Positions 19,915-29,807 of a DNA stretch of 64,000 nucleotides are shown in pieces. The notes beneath the pieces are model-generated. The model saw only the letters and a list, made by a program, of their open reading frames with translations. It made no database searches and had not been told where the DNA came from. The stretch lies in the NCBI RefSeq assembly GCF_030815975.1, contig NZ_JAUSXL010000002.1, positions 3,336,501-3,400,500 on the forward strand, written 5' to 3'. How positions within the stretch are numbered: position 1 is the first letter of the stretch; each line of letters opens with the position of its first letter. Position numbers and translations under genes: made by a program. This stretch comes from Variovorax paradoxus. Its GTDB lineage: Bacteria > Pseudomonadota > Gammaproteobacteria > Burkholderiales > Burkholderiaceae_C.

Positions 19915-20792
19915 CCCAGCCGCTCGACCACGAAATCCACGAAGGTCCGCAGCTTGGCACTCGGCCGTGCTTCGGGCAGCCGCATGATGTGCACCGGGCG
20001 CGTCGGCAGCTCCCACTCGGACAGCAGCTGAACCACCTGGCCCGAGGCCAGGGCCGGCCCGAGCAGCGCATCGGCCTGCACGATCACGCCGACGCCGGCC
20101 ATCGCCGCAGCCAGCAGCGCCTGCCCGTTGTTGGTGCTGAGCGGGCCGCGCACCGGCACATGCACCGTTTGCCTGTTGCGCGTGAAGCGCCATGAATGGT
20201 TCGGGCCCCACGCCGCGAAGCCGAGCAGCGGGAAAGCCTCCAGTTCGGACGGGTGCTTCGGCCGCCCGTGGCGTGCGACCCATGCGGGGCTGGCCACCGC
20301 GAACATGCGCGCCAACGCGAGCGGCCTTGCGATGAGCCGTTCATCGACCGCTGCGCCGGAGCGAATGCCGCAGTCGAAGCCCTCTTCGGCCAGATCGACC
20401 ACGCGGTCGTTGAGGTTCAGGTCCACCTTCACCTGCGGATAAGCGGCGATGTATTCGGCGATGACCGGCGTGAGCCGGTGCGCGCCATAGGCCACCGGCG
20501 CCGTGACGCGCAGCACGCCCTGCGGCATGGCGCGCAGCGACTCGGCCACGCCGTCGGCGGTGTGCACGCTCGCGAGCACGTCGCGGCAGCGCTCCAGGTA
20601 GGCCGCGCCGATTTCCGTGAGCGCATGGCGCCGGGTGGTGCGTTCGAGCAGGCGCGCGCCCAGTTGCGCTTCGAGTGCGCGGATGTGCTTGCCGACCATC
20701 ACGGCCGAGAGATCGAGCGCCTCTGCGGCGGCGGCGAAGCTGCCCGCGTCCACCGTCGCGACGAAGACTTCCATGGCGCGCAGCTTGTCCAT
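19911..20792 (-). CDS. LysR-family regulator divergent from SDR gene
   Basis: A 293-residue regulator of the CrgA/DmlR-like LysR subgroup, starting MDKLRAMEVFVATVDAGSF, with an HTH at about 17-60 and an effector domain from about 90. It is divergent from the short-chain dehydrogenase gene at 20893, and a 21-bp dyad lies between them. The 3' end overlaps the BMP pseudogene by 4 bp. Control of the SDR gene is the simplest reading of the layout. Confidence 0.86.
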   Translation of the reverse strand: MDKLRAMEVFVATVDAGSFAAAAEALDLSAVMVGKHIRALEAQLGARLLERTTRRHALTEIGAAYLERCRDVLASVHTADGVAESLRAMPQGVLRVTAPVAYGAHRLTPVIAEYIAAYPQVKVDLNLNDRVVDLAEEGFDCGIRSGAAVDERLIARPLALARMFAVASPAWVARHGRPKHPSELEAFPLLGFAAWGPNHSWRFTRNRQTVHVPVRGPLSTNNGQALLAAAMAGVGVIVQADALLGPALASGQVVQLLSEWELPTRPVHIMRLPEARPSAKLRTFVDFVVERLG

Positions 20793-20813
20793 ATTGAGAA
20801 CCCAGGGTTTCGA

Positions 20814-20834
20814 ATTGCCGAACCGGATGGCAAT
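20814..20834. promoter_or_regulatory. Candidate LysR operator
   Basis: ATTGCC (20814-20819) and GGCAAT (20829-20834) are perfect inverted repeats separated by 9 bp, in the 100-bp gap between the divergent LysR and SDR genes. Spacing and location fit a LysR binding site. Confidence 0.5.
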
Positions 20835-20892
20835 TTATCAAACTATCCATTCGCAAAACAATGCACTTCCTGATTTCATTCGGAAGGTTGTC

Positions 20893-21498
20893 ATGAAGAT
20901 TCTTGTCGTGGGCGCTACGGGTGCCGTAGGCAGTGCGGTGGCCGACGTGCTGGTCGAACGCGGGCACGAGGTGGTGCGCGCGGGCCGCACGCGCGGCGAC
21001 CGGCAGGTCGACATCACGAGCGATGCGAGCGTCGAGGCGCTGTATGCGGCGGTGGGGCGCGTCGATGCGATCGTCTCGGCGGCCGGAGGGCTGTTCTTCG
21101 GGCCGATCGCCGAAATGCGGCCGGCCGACTTCAACATCGGCCTGCAGGACAAGCTGCTGGGCCAGGTGCGGCTCGCGCTGCTGGGCCAGCATGTGCTGGC
21201 CGATGGCGGCTCGATCACGCTGACCACGGGCGTCGCCGCCGACGACCCCGTTCGCGGGGGAGGCAATGCGGCTGCCGTGAATGCAGCCGTGGAGGGTTTC
21301 GTGAAAGGCGCAGCGATCGAGCTGTCGCGCGGCCTGCGCATCAATGCGGTGAGTCCGACGTTGCTGACCGAATCGTTGGCCGCGTATGGCGCGCTCTTTC
21401 CGGGCGTCGAAACCGTACCGGCCGCGCGTGTGGCGCTGGCCTATGTGCGCAGCGTCGAAGGCCCGCTGACGGGGCGCGTCTTTCGCGTGTGGCAATGA
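20893..21498 (+). CDS. Short-chain dehydrogenase/reductase
   Basis: A 201-residue cytosolic SDR-like protein. The nucleotide-binding motif reads GATGAVGSAVA (8-18), an atypical form of TGxxxGxG closer to the short SDRs that bind NADPH. The usual active-site YxxxK is not evident: the region around VNAAVEGFVKG has no Tyr. At about 200 residues it matches the short YbbO/CsgA-like proteins. Its stop overlaps the next start (ATGA), so it is co-transcribed with the beta-propeller gene. The LysR gene opposite probably regulates it. The substrate is unknown, and the missing Tyr makes classical dehydrogenase activity uncertain. Confidence 0.72.
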   Translation: MKILVVGATGAVGSAVADVLVERGHEVVRAGRTRGDRQVDITSDASVEALYAAVGRVDAIVSAAGGLFFGPIAEMRPADFNIGLQDKLLGQVRLALLGQHVLADGGSITLTTGVAADDPVRGGGNAAAVNAAVEGFVKGAAIELSRGLRINAVSPTLLTESLAAYGALFPGVETVPAARVALAYVRSVEGPLTGRVFRVWQ

Positions 21499-22478
21499 GC
21501 AGGCGCACACGGCTGGCCGGCGCGCTGCTCGCGCTCGCCACGACGGCGGCCATTGCCGCACCGCCCGCCGTACAGGCGCTGCCCGAAGACTGGTATCCGG
21601 AAAGCGTCGCCATCGGGCCGGACGGTGCGTTCTATGTCGGCAGCTGGCGGCAGGGGGCGGTCGCCAGGTTGAAGCCGGGTGTCGCGCCGAAGGCCGAGGT
21701 GCTGGTCAAGCCCGGCGCCAACGGCCTGGCGAACGGGCAGGGCGTGCTGGTCGATGCGAAGCGCCGGGCCCTGTGGGTCTGCTCGGGCAACAGCGGCTTC
21801 ACCACCGTGCCGCAGACGCCGAGCGCGCTCAAGCGCTACGACCTGGCGACAGGCGCGCCGCGCGCGAGCTATGCGATGCCTGACGCGGGCTACTGCAACG
21901 ATCTCGCGCAGGACGCACGCGGCAACATCTACGTGACCGACTCCTTTCATCCGCGCGTGCTGCGGCTCGCGCCCGATGCCACGGCGCTCACGGTCTGGAA
22001 GGAAAGCCCGTCACTGGCCGGCGAAGGGCCGTACAAGGGCTTGAACGGCATTGCGATCGATGACGGCCGCGACATCTACGTGAGCCTCGTGGCCGCTGCA
22101 TCGCATCTGCTGCGCATCGGTTTGAACGCCGACGGCGGCGCCGGCGAGGTCACGCGCATCGATGCGCCGCGCGTGATGAAGAACGTCGACGCGATCCGCG
22201 CCTGGAAACCCGGCCGGCTGGTGCTGTTCGAGAGCAATGCCTTCGGCGACGGACCCTACGGCGGGCAGGTCACGCTGGCGCGCATCGACGGCGTGAAGCT
22301 CGGGCTGCGGACAGTGGTGGGCGGGCTCAACGATCCTTCCTCCGGGGCGGTGCTGGGCGACCGCGTCTACTTCATCGAGTCGAAGTACGGCCTGTTGCTC
22401 AAACACAAGGACGACGACGCGGCCGTTCCCCGCGGCGTGCCTTTCGACATTCAGTCGCGCGCCTTGCCGCCGGATTGA
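21495..22478 (+). CDS. Secreted SMP-30/NHL-like beta-propeller protein
   Basis: A 327-residue protein with a Sec signal peptide (about 1-21, AIA-APP) and repeats of the SMP-30/gluconolactonase or NHL propeller type (VAIGPDGAFYVGSW, QDARGNIYVTDSF, GIAIDDGRDIYVS). Propellers of this kind include lactonases and stress-binding proteins; I cannot see a definite set of metal ligands. The ATG at 21495 overlaps the SDR stop by 4 bp, so translation is coupled. Its periplasmic location suggests it acts on an extracellular compound that the SDR then processes, but this is inference. Confidence 0.7.
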   Translation: MSRRTRLAGALLALATTAAIAAPPAVQALPEDWYPESVAIGPDGAFYVGSWRQGAVARLKPGVAPKAEVLVKPGANGLANGQGVLVDAKRRALWVCSGNSGFTTVPQTPSALKRYDLATGAPRASYAMPDAGYCNDLAQDARGNIYVTDSFHPRVLRLAPDATALTVWKESPSLAGEGPYKGLNGIAIDDGRDIYVSLVAAASHLLRIGLNADGGAGEVTRIDAPRVMKNVDAIRAWKPGRLVLFESNAFGDGPYGGQVTLARIDGVKLGLRTVVGGLNDPSSGAVLGDRVYFIESKYGLLLKHKDDDAAVPRGVPFDIQSRALPPD

Positions 22479-22555
22479 AGTGCGTTCGCCATATAGCACT
22501 CATACGCGCATGGAAATTGCAGCGGCCCGGGGCTGGATTACCCTCGGCCACCACG

Positions 22556-23842
22556 ATGAAAAAAGCCTACCGCGCCTCCCTCCTGCGATTCGACGACGCC
22601 GGCCTGCCCGTTTTCGATGAAGACGGGCTGCTGGTCGTCGCGCCCGACAGCGCCGGCCGCCAGCGCGTGCTCGACGCCGGCAGCCATGCCGCCGTGTCAC
22701 CGCGCCATCCCGATGCCCAGGTGACGCACCTGCCGGGCCGCATCCTCGCACCCGGCTTCGTGGACATGCACATCCATTTTCCGCAGACCGACATCATCGG
22801 CTCGCCCTCGCCGGGCCTGCTGCCCTGGCTCGAGAACTACACCTTTCCGGCGGAAGCGAGGTTCGCCGACCCGGCGCATTCGAACGAAGTGGCCGATGTG
22901 TTCTTCGATGAGCTGCTGCGCAACGGCGTCACCACCGCGCTGGCCTTCGCGACCTCGCACGTGGCCTCGGTCGATGCCTTCTTCGAGGGCGCCCAGCGCC
23001 GCGGCCTGCGCATGATCAGCGGCAAGGTGCTGCAGGACCGGCATTCGCCCGACGGCGTGCGCGACCAGACCGAGCAGAGCCTCATCGACTCCGAGGCGCT
23101 GATCCGCAAGTGGCACAACACCGGCCGCCTGGGCTATGCCATCACGCCGCGCTTTGCGCCCGCGAGCACCGACGCCCAGATGCGCGGCGCGGGCGAACTG
23201 GCCGCGAAATACGGCGACACCTGGATCCAGTCGCACGTGGCCGAGAACCGCGACGAGGTGGCGTGGGTGCGCGAGCTCTATCCGCAGGCGCGTTCGTACC
23301 TCGACGTGTACGCTGGCTTCGGGCTGATGCGCGAACGCGCCGTGTACGCGCATTGCATCTACCTGGACGACACAGACCGCGCGCTGCTGCGCGACACGAA
23401 GACGGCCGCCGCCGTGAGCCCGACCAGCAACCTGTTCCTGGGCAGCGGCTTCTTCGATTTCGGCGCGGCCGACCGCGTGGGCTACCCGTACGGGCTGGCC
23501 AGCGACGTGGGAGGCGGCACCAGCTTCAGCCCCTTCCATACGATGATGGCGGCCTACTACGTGGGCCGCGAGGGCCAGACCAAGGCCGGCCTGAGCATCG
23601 CGCCCTCCGAACTCTGGTGGCGCCACACCGGTGGCGCGGCGCGCGCGCTGGGGCTGGGTGGCGTGATCGGCAATCTGCAGCCCGGCTGCGAGGCCGACTT
23701 CCTGGTGCTCAACCCCCAGGCCACGCCCCTGCTGGCGCGCAAGGCCGCGCGCGCGAACAGCCTCGAGGAGCTGCTGTTCGCGATGATCGTGCTCGGCGAC
23801 GACCGCCTGGTCGAGCGCACGGTGATCTCGCAGGCGGGATAG
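22556..23842 (+). CDS. guaD: Guanine deaminase
   Basis: A 428-residue cytosolic zinc amidohydrolase converting guanine to xanthine. Metal ligands His72 and His74 lie in [11 protein letters not shown] (70-80), and QSHVAEN and AHCIYLDD carry the other histidines. The family signature [14 protein letters not shown] and the [10 protein letters not shown] loop with its metal Asp are also present. Length and order match GuaD of E. coli. The ATG at 22556 is chosen because it begins the conserved N-terminus. It is the second purine deaminase of this window (the adenine-type enzyme is at 15357), in line with the purine permease and nucleoside importer. Confidence 0.93.
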   Translation: MKKAYRASLLRFDDAGLPVFDEDGLLVVAPDSAGRQRVLDAGSHAAVSPRHPDAQVTHLPGRILAPGFVDMHIHFPQTDIIGSPSPGLLPWLENYTFPAEARFADPAHSNEVADVFFDELLRNGVTTALAFATSHVASVDAFFEGAQRRGLRMISGKVLQDRHSPDGVRDQTEQSLIDSEALIRKWHNTGRLGYAITPRFAPASTDAQMRGAGELAAKYGDTWIQSHVAENRDEVAWVRELYPQARSYLDVYAGFGLMRERAVYAHCIYLDDTDRALLRDTKTAAAVSPTSNLFLGSGFFDFGAADRVGYPYGLASDVGGGTSFSPFHTMMAAYYVGREGQTKAGLSIAPSELWWRHTGGAARALGLGGVIGNLQPGCEADFLVLNPQATPLLARKAARANSLEELLFAMIVLGDDRLVERTVISQAG

Positions 23843-23931
23843 CCGCAAGCTCGCCGCAGCCGGAGGGGGTGGGGCATGGCGCATGCCACAATTCGCGCCA
23901 TTCCTCCCCGCAGCAGCATCAGCGACCGCAT

Positions 23932-24498
<567 letters not shown>

Positions 24499-24595
24499 TC
24501 CGCGCATTCTGACCGCCGGTTACGCAGCAGGCGGCCGGGCCAAGTACCATCCAGAGGCGATCCGGCAAACCCGCAAGGCCGGCAAGGAGACTGCG

Positions 24596-25483
24596 ATGAG
24601 ATGGGAAGGCAACGAACAATCCGACAACGTCGAAGACCGCCGTGGTGAAGGCGGCGGCGGTGGTGGCGGCGGCTTCATCGGCGGGCGAAGCATCGGCATC
24701 GGCACCATTGCCGTCGCGCTGATCGCAGGCTGGATCTTCGGCATCAATCCGCTGACCGTGCTGAGCCTCCTGAGCGGCGGCGGTGGCGAACAGGCCCAGG
24801 TGCAACAGCAGCAAGGCCCCGCGCCCAAGCCGCCCTCGAGCGACCGCGAGGCGGCCTTCGTGTCGACCGTGCTGCGCAACACCGAGGTGGTCTGGACGGG
24901 CATCTTCCGGCAGAACGGCGGCAGCTACCAGCCGCCGCGGCTCGTGCTGTTCCGCGGTGCCACGCCCACGGCCTGCGGCACCGGCCAGGCGGCCATGGGG
25001 CCGTTCTACTGCCCCGGCGACAAGAAGGTCTACATCGACCTCGGCTTCTACGAAACGCTCAAGAACCAGCTCGGCGCGCCCGGCGAATTCGCGCAGGCCT
25101 ACGTCATCGCGCACGAGGTCGGCCACCATGTGCAGGACGAGCTCGGCGTGACCGCCAAGGTCGACGGCATGCGCGGGCGCCTGAGCCAGGCGCAGAACAA
25201 CGCGCTGAGCGTTCGCGTCGAGCTGCAGGCCGACTGCTTTGCCGGCATCTGGGCACACCATTCGCAGGAGTCGAAGAAGTGGCTCGACCCGGGCGACATC
25301 GAGGCCGCGATGAATGCCGCGCAGAAGATCGGCGACGACGCGCTGCAGCGTTCCGCGGGCCGCGCCGTGGTGCCCGACAGCTTCACGCACGGGTCGAGCG
25401 CGCAGCGCCAGCGCTGGTTCGGCGCGGGCTACCAAAGCGGCGACGTCAAGTCCTGCGACACCTTCAACGCACGCAGCCTTTGA
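24596..25483 (+). CDS. ypfJ: YpfJ-type predicted neutral zinc metallopeptidase
   Basis: A 295-residue protein of the YpfJ/neutral zinc metallopeptidase family. An N-terminal Gly-rich stretch (about 19-26) precedes one transmembrane helix (about 32-50) and a Gln/Pro linker (65-80), so the domain probably faces the periplasm. The zinc motif is HEVGH (173-177), with a downstream Glu in the VELQADCFAG segment as third ligand. Cys127, Cys139 and Cys215 are family features. Its physiological substrate is unknown in any bacterium. Confidence 0.88.
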   Translation: MRWEGNEQSDNVEDRRGEGGGGGGGGFIGGRSIGIGTIAVALIAGWIFGINPLTVLSLLSGGGGEQAQVQQQQGPAPKPPSSDREAAFVSTVLRNTEVVWTGIFRQNGGSYQPPRLVLFRGATPTACGTGQAAMGPFYCPGDKKVYIDLGFYETLKNQLGAPGEFAQAYVIAHEVGHHVQDELGVTAKVDGMRGRLSQAQNNALSVRVELQADCFAGIWAHHSQESKKWLDPGDIEAAMNAAQKIGDDALQRSAGRAVVPDSFTHGSSAQRQRWFGAGYQSGDVKSCDTFNARSL

Positions 25484-25521
25484 GGATCGAGGGCGTGAAG
25501 CGCCCGTGAACAAAGAACTTG

Positions 25522-25542
25522 TTGCTATGAAATAAATAGCAA
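25522..25542. repeat. TTGCTAT...ATAGCAA palindrome
   Basis: TTGCTAT (25522-25528) and ATAGCAA (25536-25542) are perfect 7-bp inverted repeats around an A-rich loop. AT-rich palindromes of this form recur between genes in Comamonadaceae genomes. It lies between the metallopeptidase stop and rhlE and could act as a weak terminator or a dispersed repeat. Confidence 0.5.
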
Positions 25543-25570
25543 TGCGGGCGGCGCGGACGTTGTCGCGCCG

Positions 25571-25602
25571 CTGTCACTGCCATTTTTTGCGGCAGTGCGA
25601 CA
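25571..25602 (+). promoter_or_regulatory. Hairpin in the rhlE leader
   Basis: CACTGCC (25575-25581) pairs with GGCAGTG (25591-25597), extendable to TGTC and GACA, around a loop with a run of T. It ends a few bases before the rhlE ribosome-binding GAGGG (25606-25610). It may be a weak terminator or a leader structure that affects rhlE translation. Confidence 0.4.
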
Positions 25603-25614
25603 ATAGAGGGCTTA

Positions 25615-27075
<1,461 letters not shown>

Positions 27076-27094
27076 TTCCCAACCGCTGGGCTTG

Positions 27095-27200
27095 TCTTTC
27101 CGTGAAACACCGCGGAACCGGCTTTGCCGGGCCGCTGGTGTTGCCCCCGGTAGGGGGTTGGCGTAGCGACACGAAGTGCGCGAAGACTGGGGGCGAGCCT
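27095..27200. repeat. Dispersed intergenic repeat after rhlE
   Basis: This spacer holds G- and C-runs (GCCCCCGG, GGGGGTTGGC) followed by a segment containing GCGACACGAAGTGCGCGAAG, a form I recognise from intergenic regions of Variovorax-type genomes. No gene fits here. The runs could form a hairpin that ends rhlE mRNA. Confidence 0.45.
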
Positions 27201-27204
27201 GCCT

Positions 27205-27426
27205 CTACCTCCATCCGCGGTGCCATCCGTAGCGCGGGTGGTGCCAGCCATATCCGTAGCGCGGGTGGTAGTTCCACACGAAACCCACGCCCGGCGATAC
27301 ATAGGTCGGTGCCACATAGGCGACGCCCGGAGGCGCGGCATAGACGGGTTGCGCCGGTGCGACCACGCAACCGGTCAAGGTGGCCGCGAGCGCGGCGGCC
27401 GAGAGGGCGAGAACAGGCAGTTTCAT
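27205..27426 (-). CDS. Small aromatic-rich lipoprotein
   Basis: A 73-residue predicted lipoprotein: a short signal with lipobox LTGC (17-20), then a Tyr/His/Trp/Pro-rich tail (PRYGYGWHHPRYGWH). Such tails occur in small envelope proteins, sometimes around bound metals or in outer-membrane stress lipoproteins. The reading frame is well bounded and has ordinary codon use, so I consider it real. Function is unknown. Confidence 0.72.
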   Translation of the reverse strand: MKLPVLALSAAALAATLTGCVVAPAQPVYAAPPGVAYVAPTYVSPGVGFVWNYHPRYGYGWHHPRYGWHRGWR

Positions 27427-27567
27427 GGCGATGCTCCTGGGACGAGTTGTGATCGTTGTTCCCAGGAAACGCCCCGCGCCACCAGCGGATGACGTCCTTT
27501 ACCCTGACGAAATAATGTGACCGGCCCGTTGCAGGTCGGCCTCGCAGAAGTGAGCTGCTGCGCCCCT

Positions 27568-29193
27568 TCAGATCACGTGGAAATGGTGCGTTCCGTCGCG
27601 CGCCAGCTGCGCGACAAGCCCGTATTCCCATTCGAGGTAGGCCTGCATGGCCTCGGCCGGCGCATCCGTGCCTTCATAGGGCCGGCGGTAGCGGTCGGTG
27701 CGCGGTGTCGCCAGGCGCGTTTCGCCGGTTTCGGCTTCCAGGCCGGCCGCGAACCATGCCGCGTTGCCGCCGGCCAGCACCAGCACTTCCACGTCGCGCT
27801 GCCCGCGCGCATCGAGCGCCTGGCGCAGGTCGGCCGCGGCATAGCGCGCGAGCAGGCTGCTGCCGCAGGTCAGCACATAGCGCTGCGCGGGCGGGATGGC
27901 CGCATCGACGGCCTGCGCGAGGTGGGCGCGGATGGCATACCAGGCGCCGGGAATGTGGCACTTCAGGTAGTTGGCGCTGGTGGTCACGTCGATCACCGCC
28001 GTGCCGATCTGCTGCTCCAGCAAGGCCGCCAGCTCCCTGGGCGAGATCTCTGGCACGGTGGCCGCGGCGGGCGGATAGGCGGGCGGCGGCGCCGCCGTCT
28101 CGGCGAAGGCCGAAGCTGGCGGCAGCGGGTCGAGCACGTAGACCTCCCAGCCCATCTGCGCGAGCCATGAGGCACTCATCGAGGCCCGCACACCGTCATC
28201 GTCGGCCAGCACGATGCGCGCGCCGCGCACCGGCACCTGGTGATCGGTTTCCTGCACCAGCTGCCCACCCGGCGCGCTCGCGAAGCCGGGCAGGTGGCCG
28301 GCCTCGTATTCCTCGGGCGTACGCACGTCGAAGCGGTACACGGTGCGCCCCGGGGCTTCCAGCGCATGCAGCGCATCGAGCGCGATGCGGCGTACGCCGG
28401 CCTTGTCGGCCACGCGGCGCGCGTCGGCCTGCGCCTGCGCGCGGTGCGCATCGGACACCACGGCCGGCGCCTTGCGGTCCGCGCCGTGGTCGAGCACCTG
28501 GCCCGCGAGCTTCCAGCCGATGGTGCCGTTGCGCAGCGCCGCCACCGGGTTCGAAATGCCCGCATTCACCAGCGATTGCGTGCCGATGATGCTGCGCGTG
28601 CGCCCCGCGCAATTGACGATCACTTGCGTCGCCGGATCGGGTGCGAGCTCGCGCACGCGCAGCACCAGTTCCGCGCCGGGCACGCTGGTGGCCGAGGGAA
28701 TGCTCATGGTCCGGTATTCGTCGAAGCGGCGCGCGTCGAGCACCACCACGTCGGCCTTGCCGTCGATCAGTGCCTTCACCTCGGGCGCGGTGAGCGACGG
28801 CGTGTGCCGCTCGTGCTCGACCAGTTCGCCGAACGATTTGCTCGGCACGTTCACGTCGCGGAACAGCTCGCCGCCGGCCGCACGCCAGCCTTCGAGGCCG
28901 CCTTCGAGCAGGTGCACATTCGTGTAGCCCAGTGCGGCGAAGGTGCGCGCGGCCGGCGGCGCCAGGTCGGTGCCTTCATGCGCGCCGTACAGCACGATGA
29001 AGGTGTCCCGCCGCGGAATGCGCCGCCAGGCTTCGATCTCGATGCGCGAGAGCGGCAGGTTCGCGGCCCACAGCGGGTGCGCCTGCGCAAAGGGGTCTTC
29101 CTCGCGCACGTCGAGCAGCGCGGTTTCCTCGCGCGCGACGAGCCGCTCTCGCACGGCGGCGAAGGGCAGAAGGGGGAAGGCGGCTGTCGTCAT
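27568..29193 (-). CDS. Sulfurtransferase with four rhodanese domains
   Basis: A 541-residue protein of four tandem rhodanese-like domains (about 1-115, 130-235, 265-360, 380-480). Only domains two and four have a catalytic Cys: Cys195 in NCAGRTRS and Cys443 in TCGSSLLAR. In domain one the loop reads YGAHEGTD and in domain three ADDDGVR, with no Cys, so these are probably structural or binding domains. It may move sulfane sulfur to cyanide, thiols or sulfite. The start ATG overlaps the stop of the thiol dioxygenase gene, so the two are translated together, and it ends the leftward organosulfur operon. Confidence 0.83.
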   Translation of the reverse strand: MTTAAFPLLPFAAVRERLVAREETALLDVREEDPFAQAHPLWAANLPLSRIEIEAWRRIPRRDTFIVLYGAHEGTDLAPPAARTFAALGYTNVHLLEGGLEGWRAAGGELFRDVNVPSKSFGELVEHERHTPSLTAPEVKALIDGKADVVVLDARRFDEYRTMSIPSATSVPGAELVLRVRELAPDPATQVIVNCAGRTRSIIGTQSLVNAGISNPVAALRNGTIGWKLAGQVLDHGADRKAPAVVSDAHRAQAQADARRVADKAGVRRIALDALHALEAPGRTVYRFDVRTPEEYEAGHLPGFASAPGGQLVQETDHQVPVRGARIVLADDDGVRASMSASWLAQMGWEVYVLDPLPPASAFAETAAPPPAYPPAAATVPEISPRELAALLEQQIGTAVIDVTTSANYLKCHIPGAWYAIRAHLAQAVDAAIPPAQRYVLTCGSSLLARYAAADLRQALDARGQRDVEVLVLAGGNAAWFAAGLEAETGETRLATPRTDRYRRPYEGTDAPAEAMQAYLEWEYGLVAQLARDGTHHFHVI

Positions 29194-29807
29194 GCTGGAT
29201 CCGGTTTTCGAGGTTCGGCGCTGCGGTCCCACAGGTTGGGCAGCAGCGCATTGGAGTAGCCCGAGACAAAGGGCTTGCGTCCGCCTTCGTTCGGGTAAGT
29301 ATGCCGCCGCACGGCGCCGATGTTGGCGCCGTACACGTGGATGCTGATCGACACGCGGTCCGCATGCGCGTTGTGCACGCGGTGCAGGTCGCCGATGGCG
29401 GGCGACACGGCTTCCACCTCGCCGGCGTCGAGCCGCACCGCTTCGCCTTGCGGCTGCGCGCGGCCATCGCTGCCGACGGCGTAGCCCTGGCTGTATTCGG
29501 CGCCGCGCAGTATGCCGATCAGGCCCCACACCGTGTGGTCGTGCACCGGCGTCGCCTGCCCCGGCCCCCAGACAAAGCTCACGACTGAAAAGCGTTCAGT
29601 GCTGTCGGCATGCAGCAGGAACTGCTGGTAGCGCGCGGGGTCGGGTTGGGCAAAGGCGCCGGGCAGCCAGTCGTCGCGTGCCACCAGCGTGCGAAGCAGG
29701 GCGCCGCCTTCGGAGAGGATGCGCGGCTCGTCCGGGCCGCTGTCGAGCAGGCGGCCGAACGCGATGACGAATTCGCGCAGCGGTGCGATCGCCGAGGTGC
29801 CGCTCAC
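29190..29807 (-). CDS. Cupin thiol dioxygenase, cysteine/3-mercaptopropionate dioxygenase family
   Basis: A 205-residue nonheme iron enzyme that adds O2 to a thiol, giving a sulfinate. The three-His iron site is His89 and His91 (PVHDH) with His142 (LHRVHN), and the Ser155-His157-Tyr159 triad (SIHVY) is intact. Near residue 60 the sequence is RYQQFLL: a Gln rather than the substrate Arg of animal cysteine dioxygenase, and Arg168 follows, the pattern of 3-mercaptopropionate-type enzymes. GTG at 29807 overlaps the upstream stop (GTGA) and is the best start. Variovorax is known for thiol dioxygenases that use mercaptosuccinate or 3-mercaptopropionate; the substrate here is open. Confidence 0.83.
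   Translation of the reverse strand: MSGTSAIAPLREFVIAFGRLLDSGPDEPRILSEGGALLRTLVARDDWLPGAFAQPDPARYQQFLLHADSTERFSVVSFVWGPGQATPVHDHTVWGLIGILRGAEYSQGYAVGSDGRAQPQGEAVRLDAGEVEAVSPAIGDLHRVHNAHADRVSISIHVYGANIGAVRRHTYPNEGGRKPFVSGYSNALLPNLWDRSAEPRKPDPA

Noticed and set aside
27517..28170. Plus-strand reading frame opposite the rhodanese gene
   Set aside because: It is antisense to a gene with clear rhodanese motifs and gives a low-complexity Arg/Gly/Ala-rich product.
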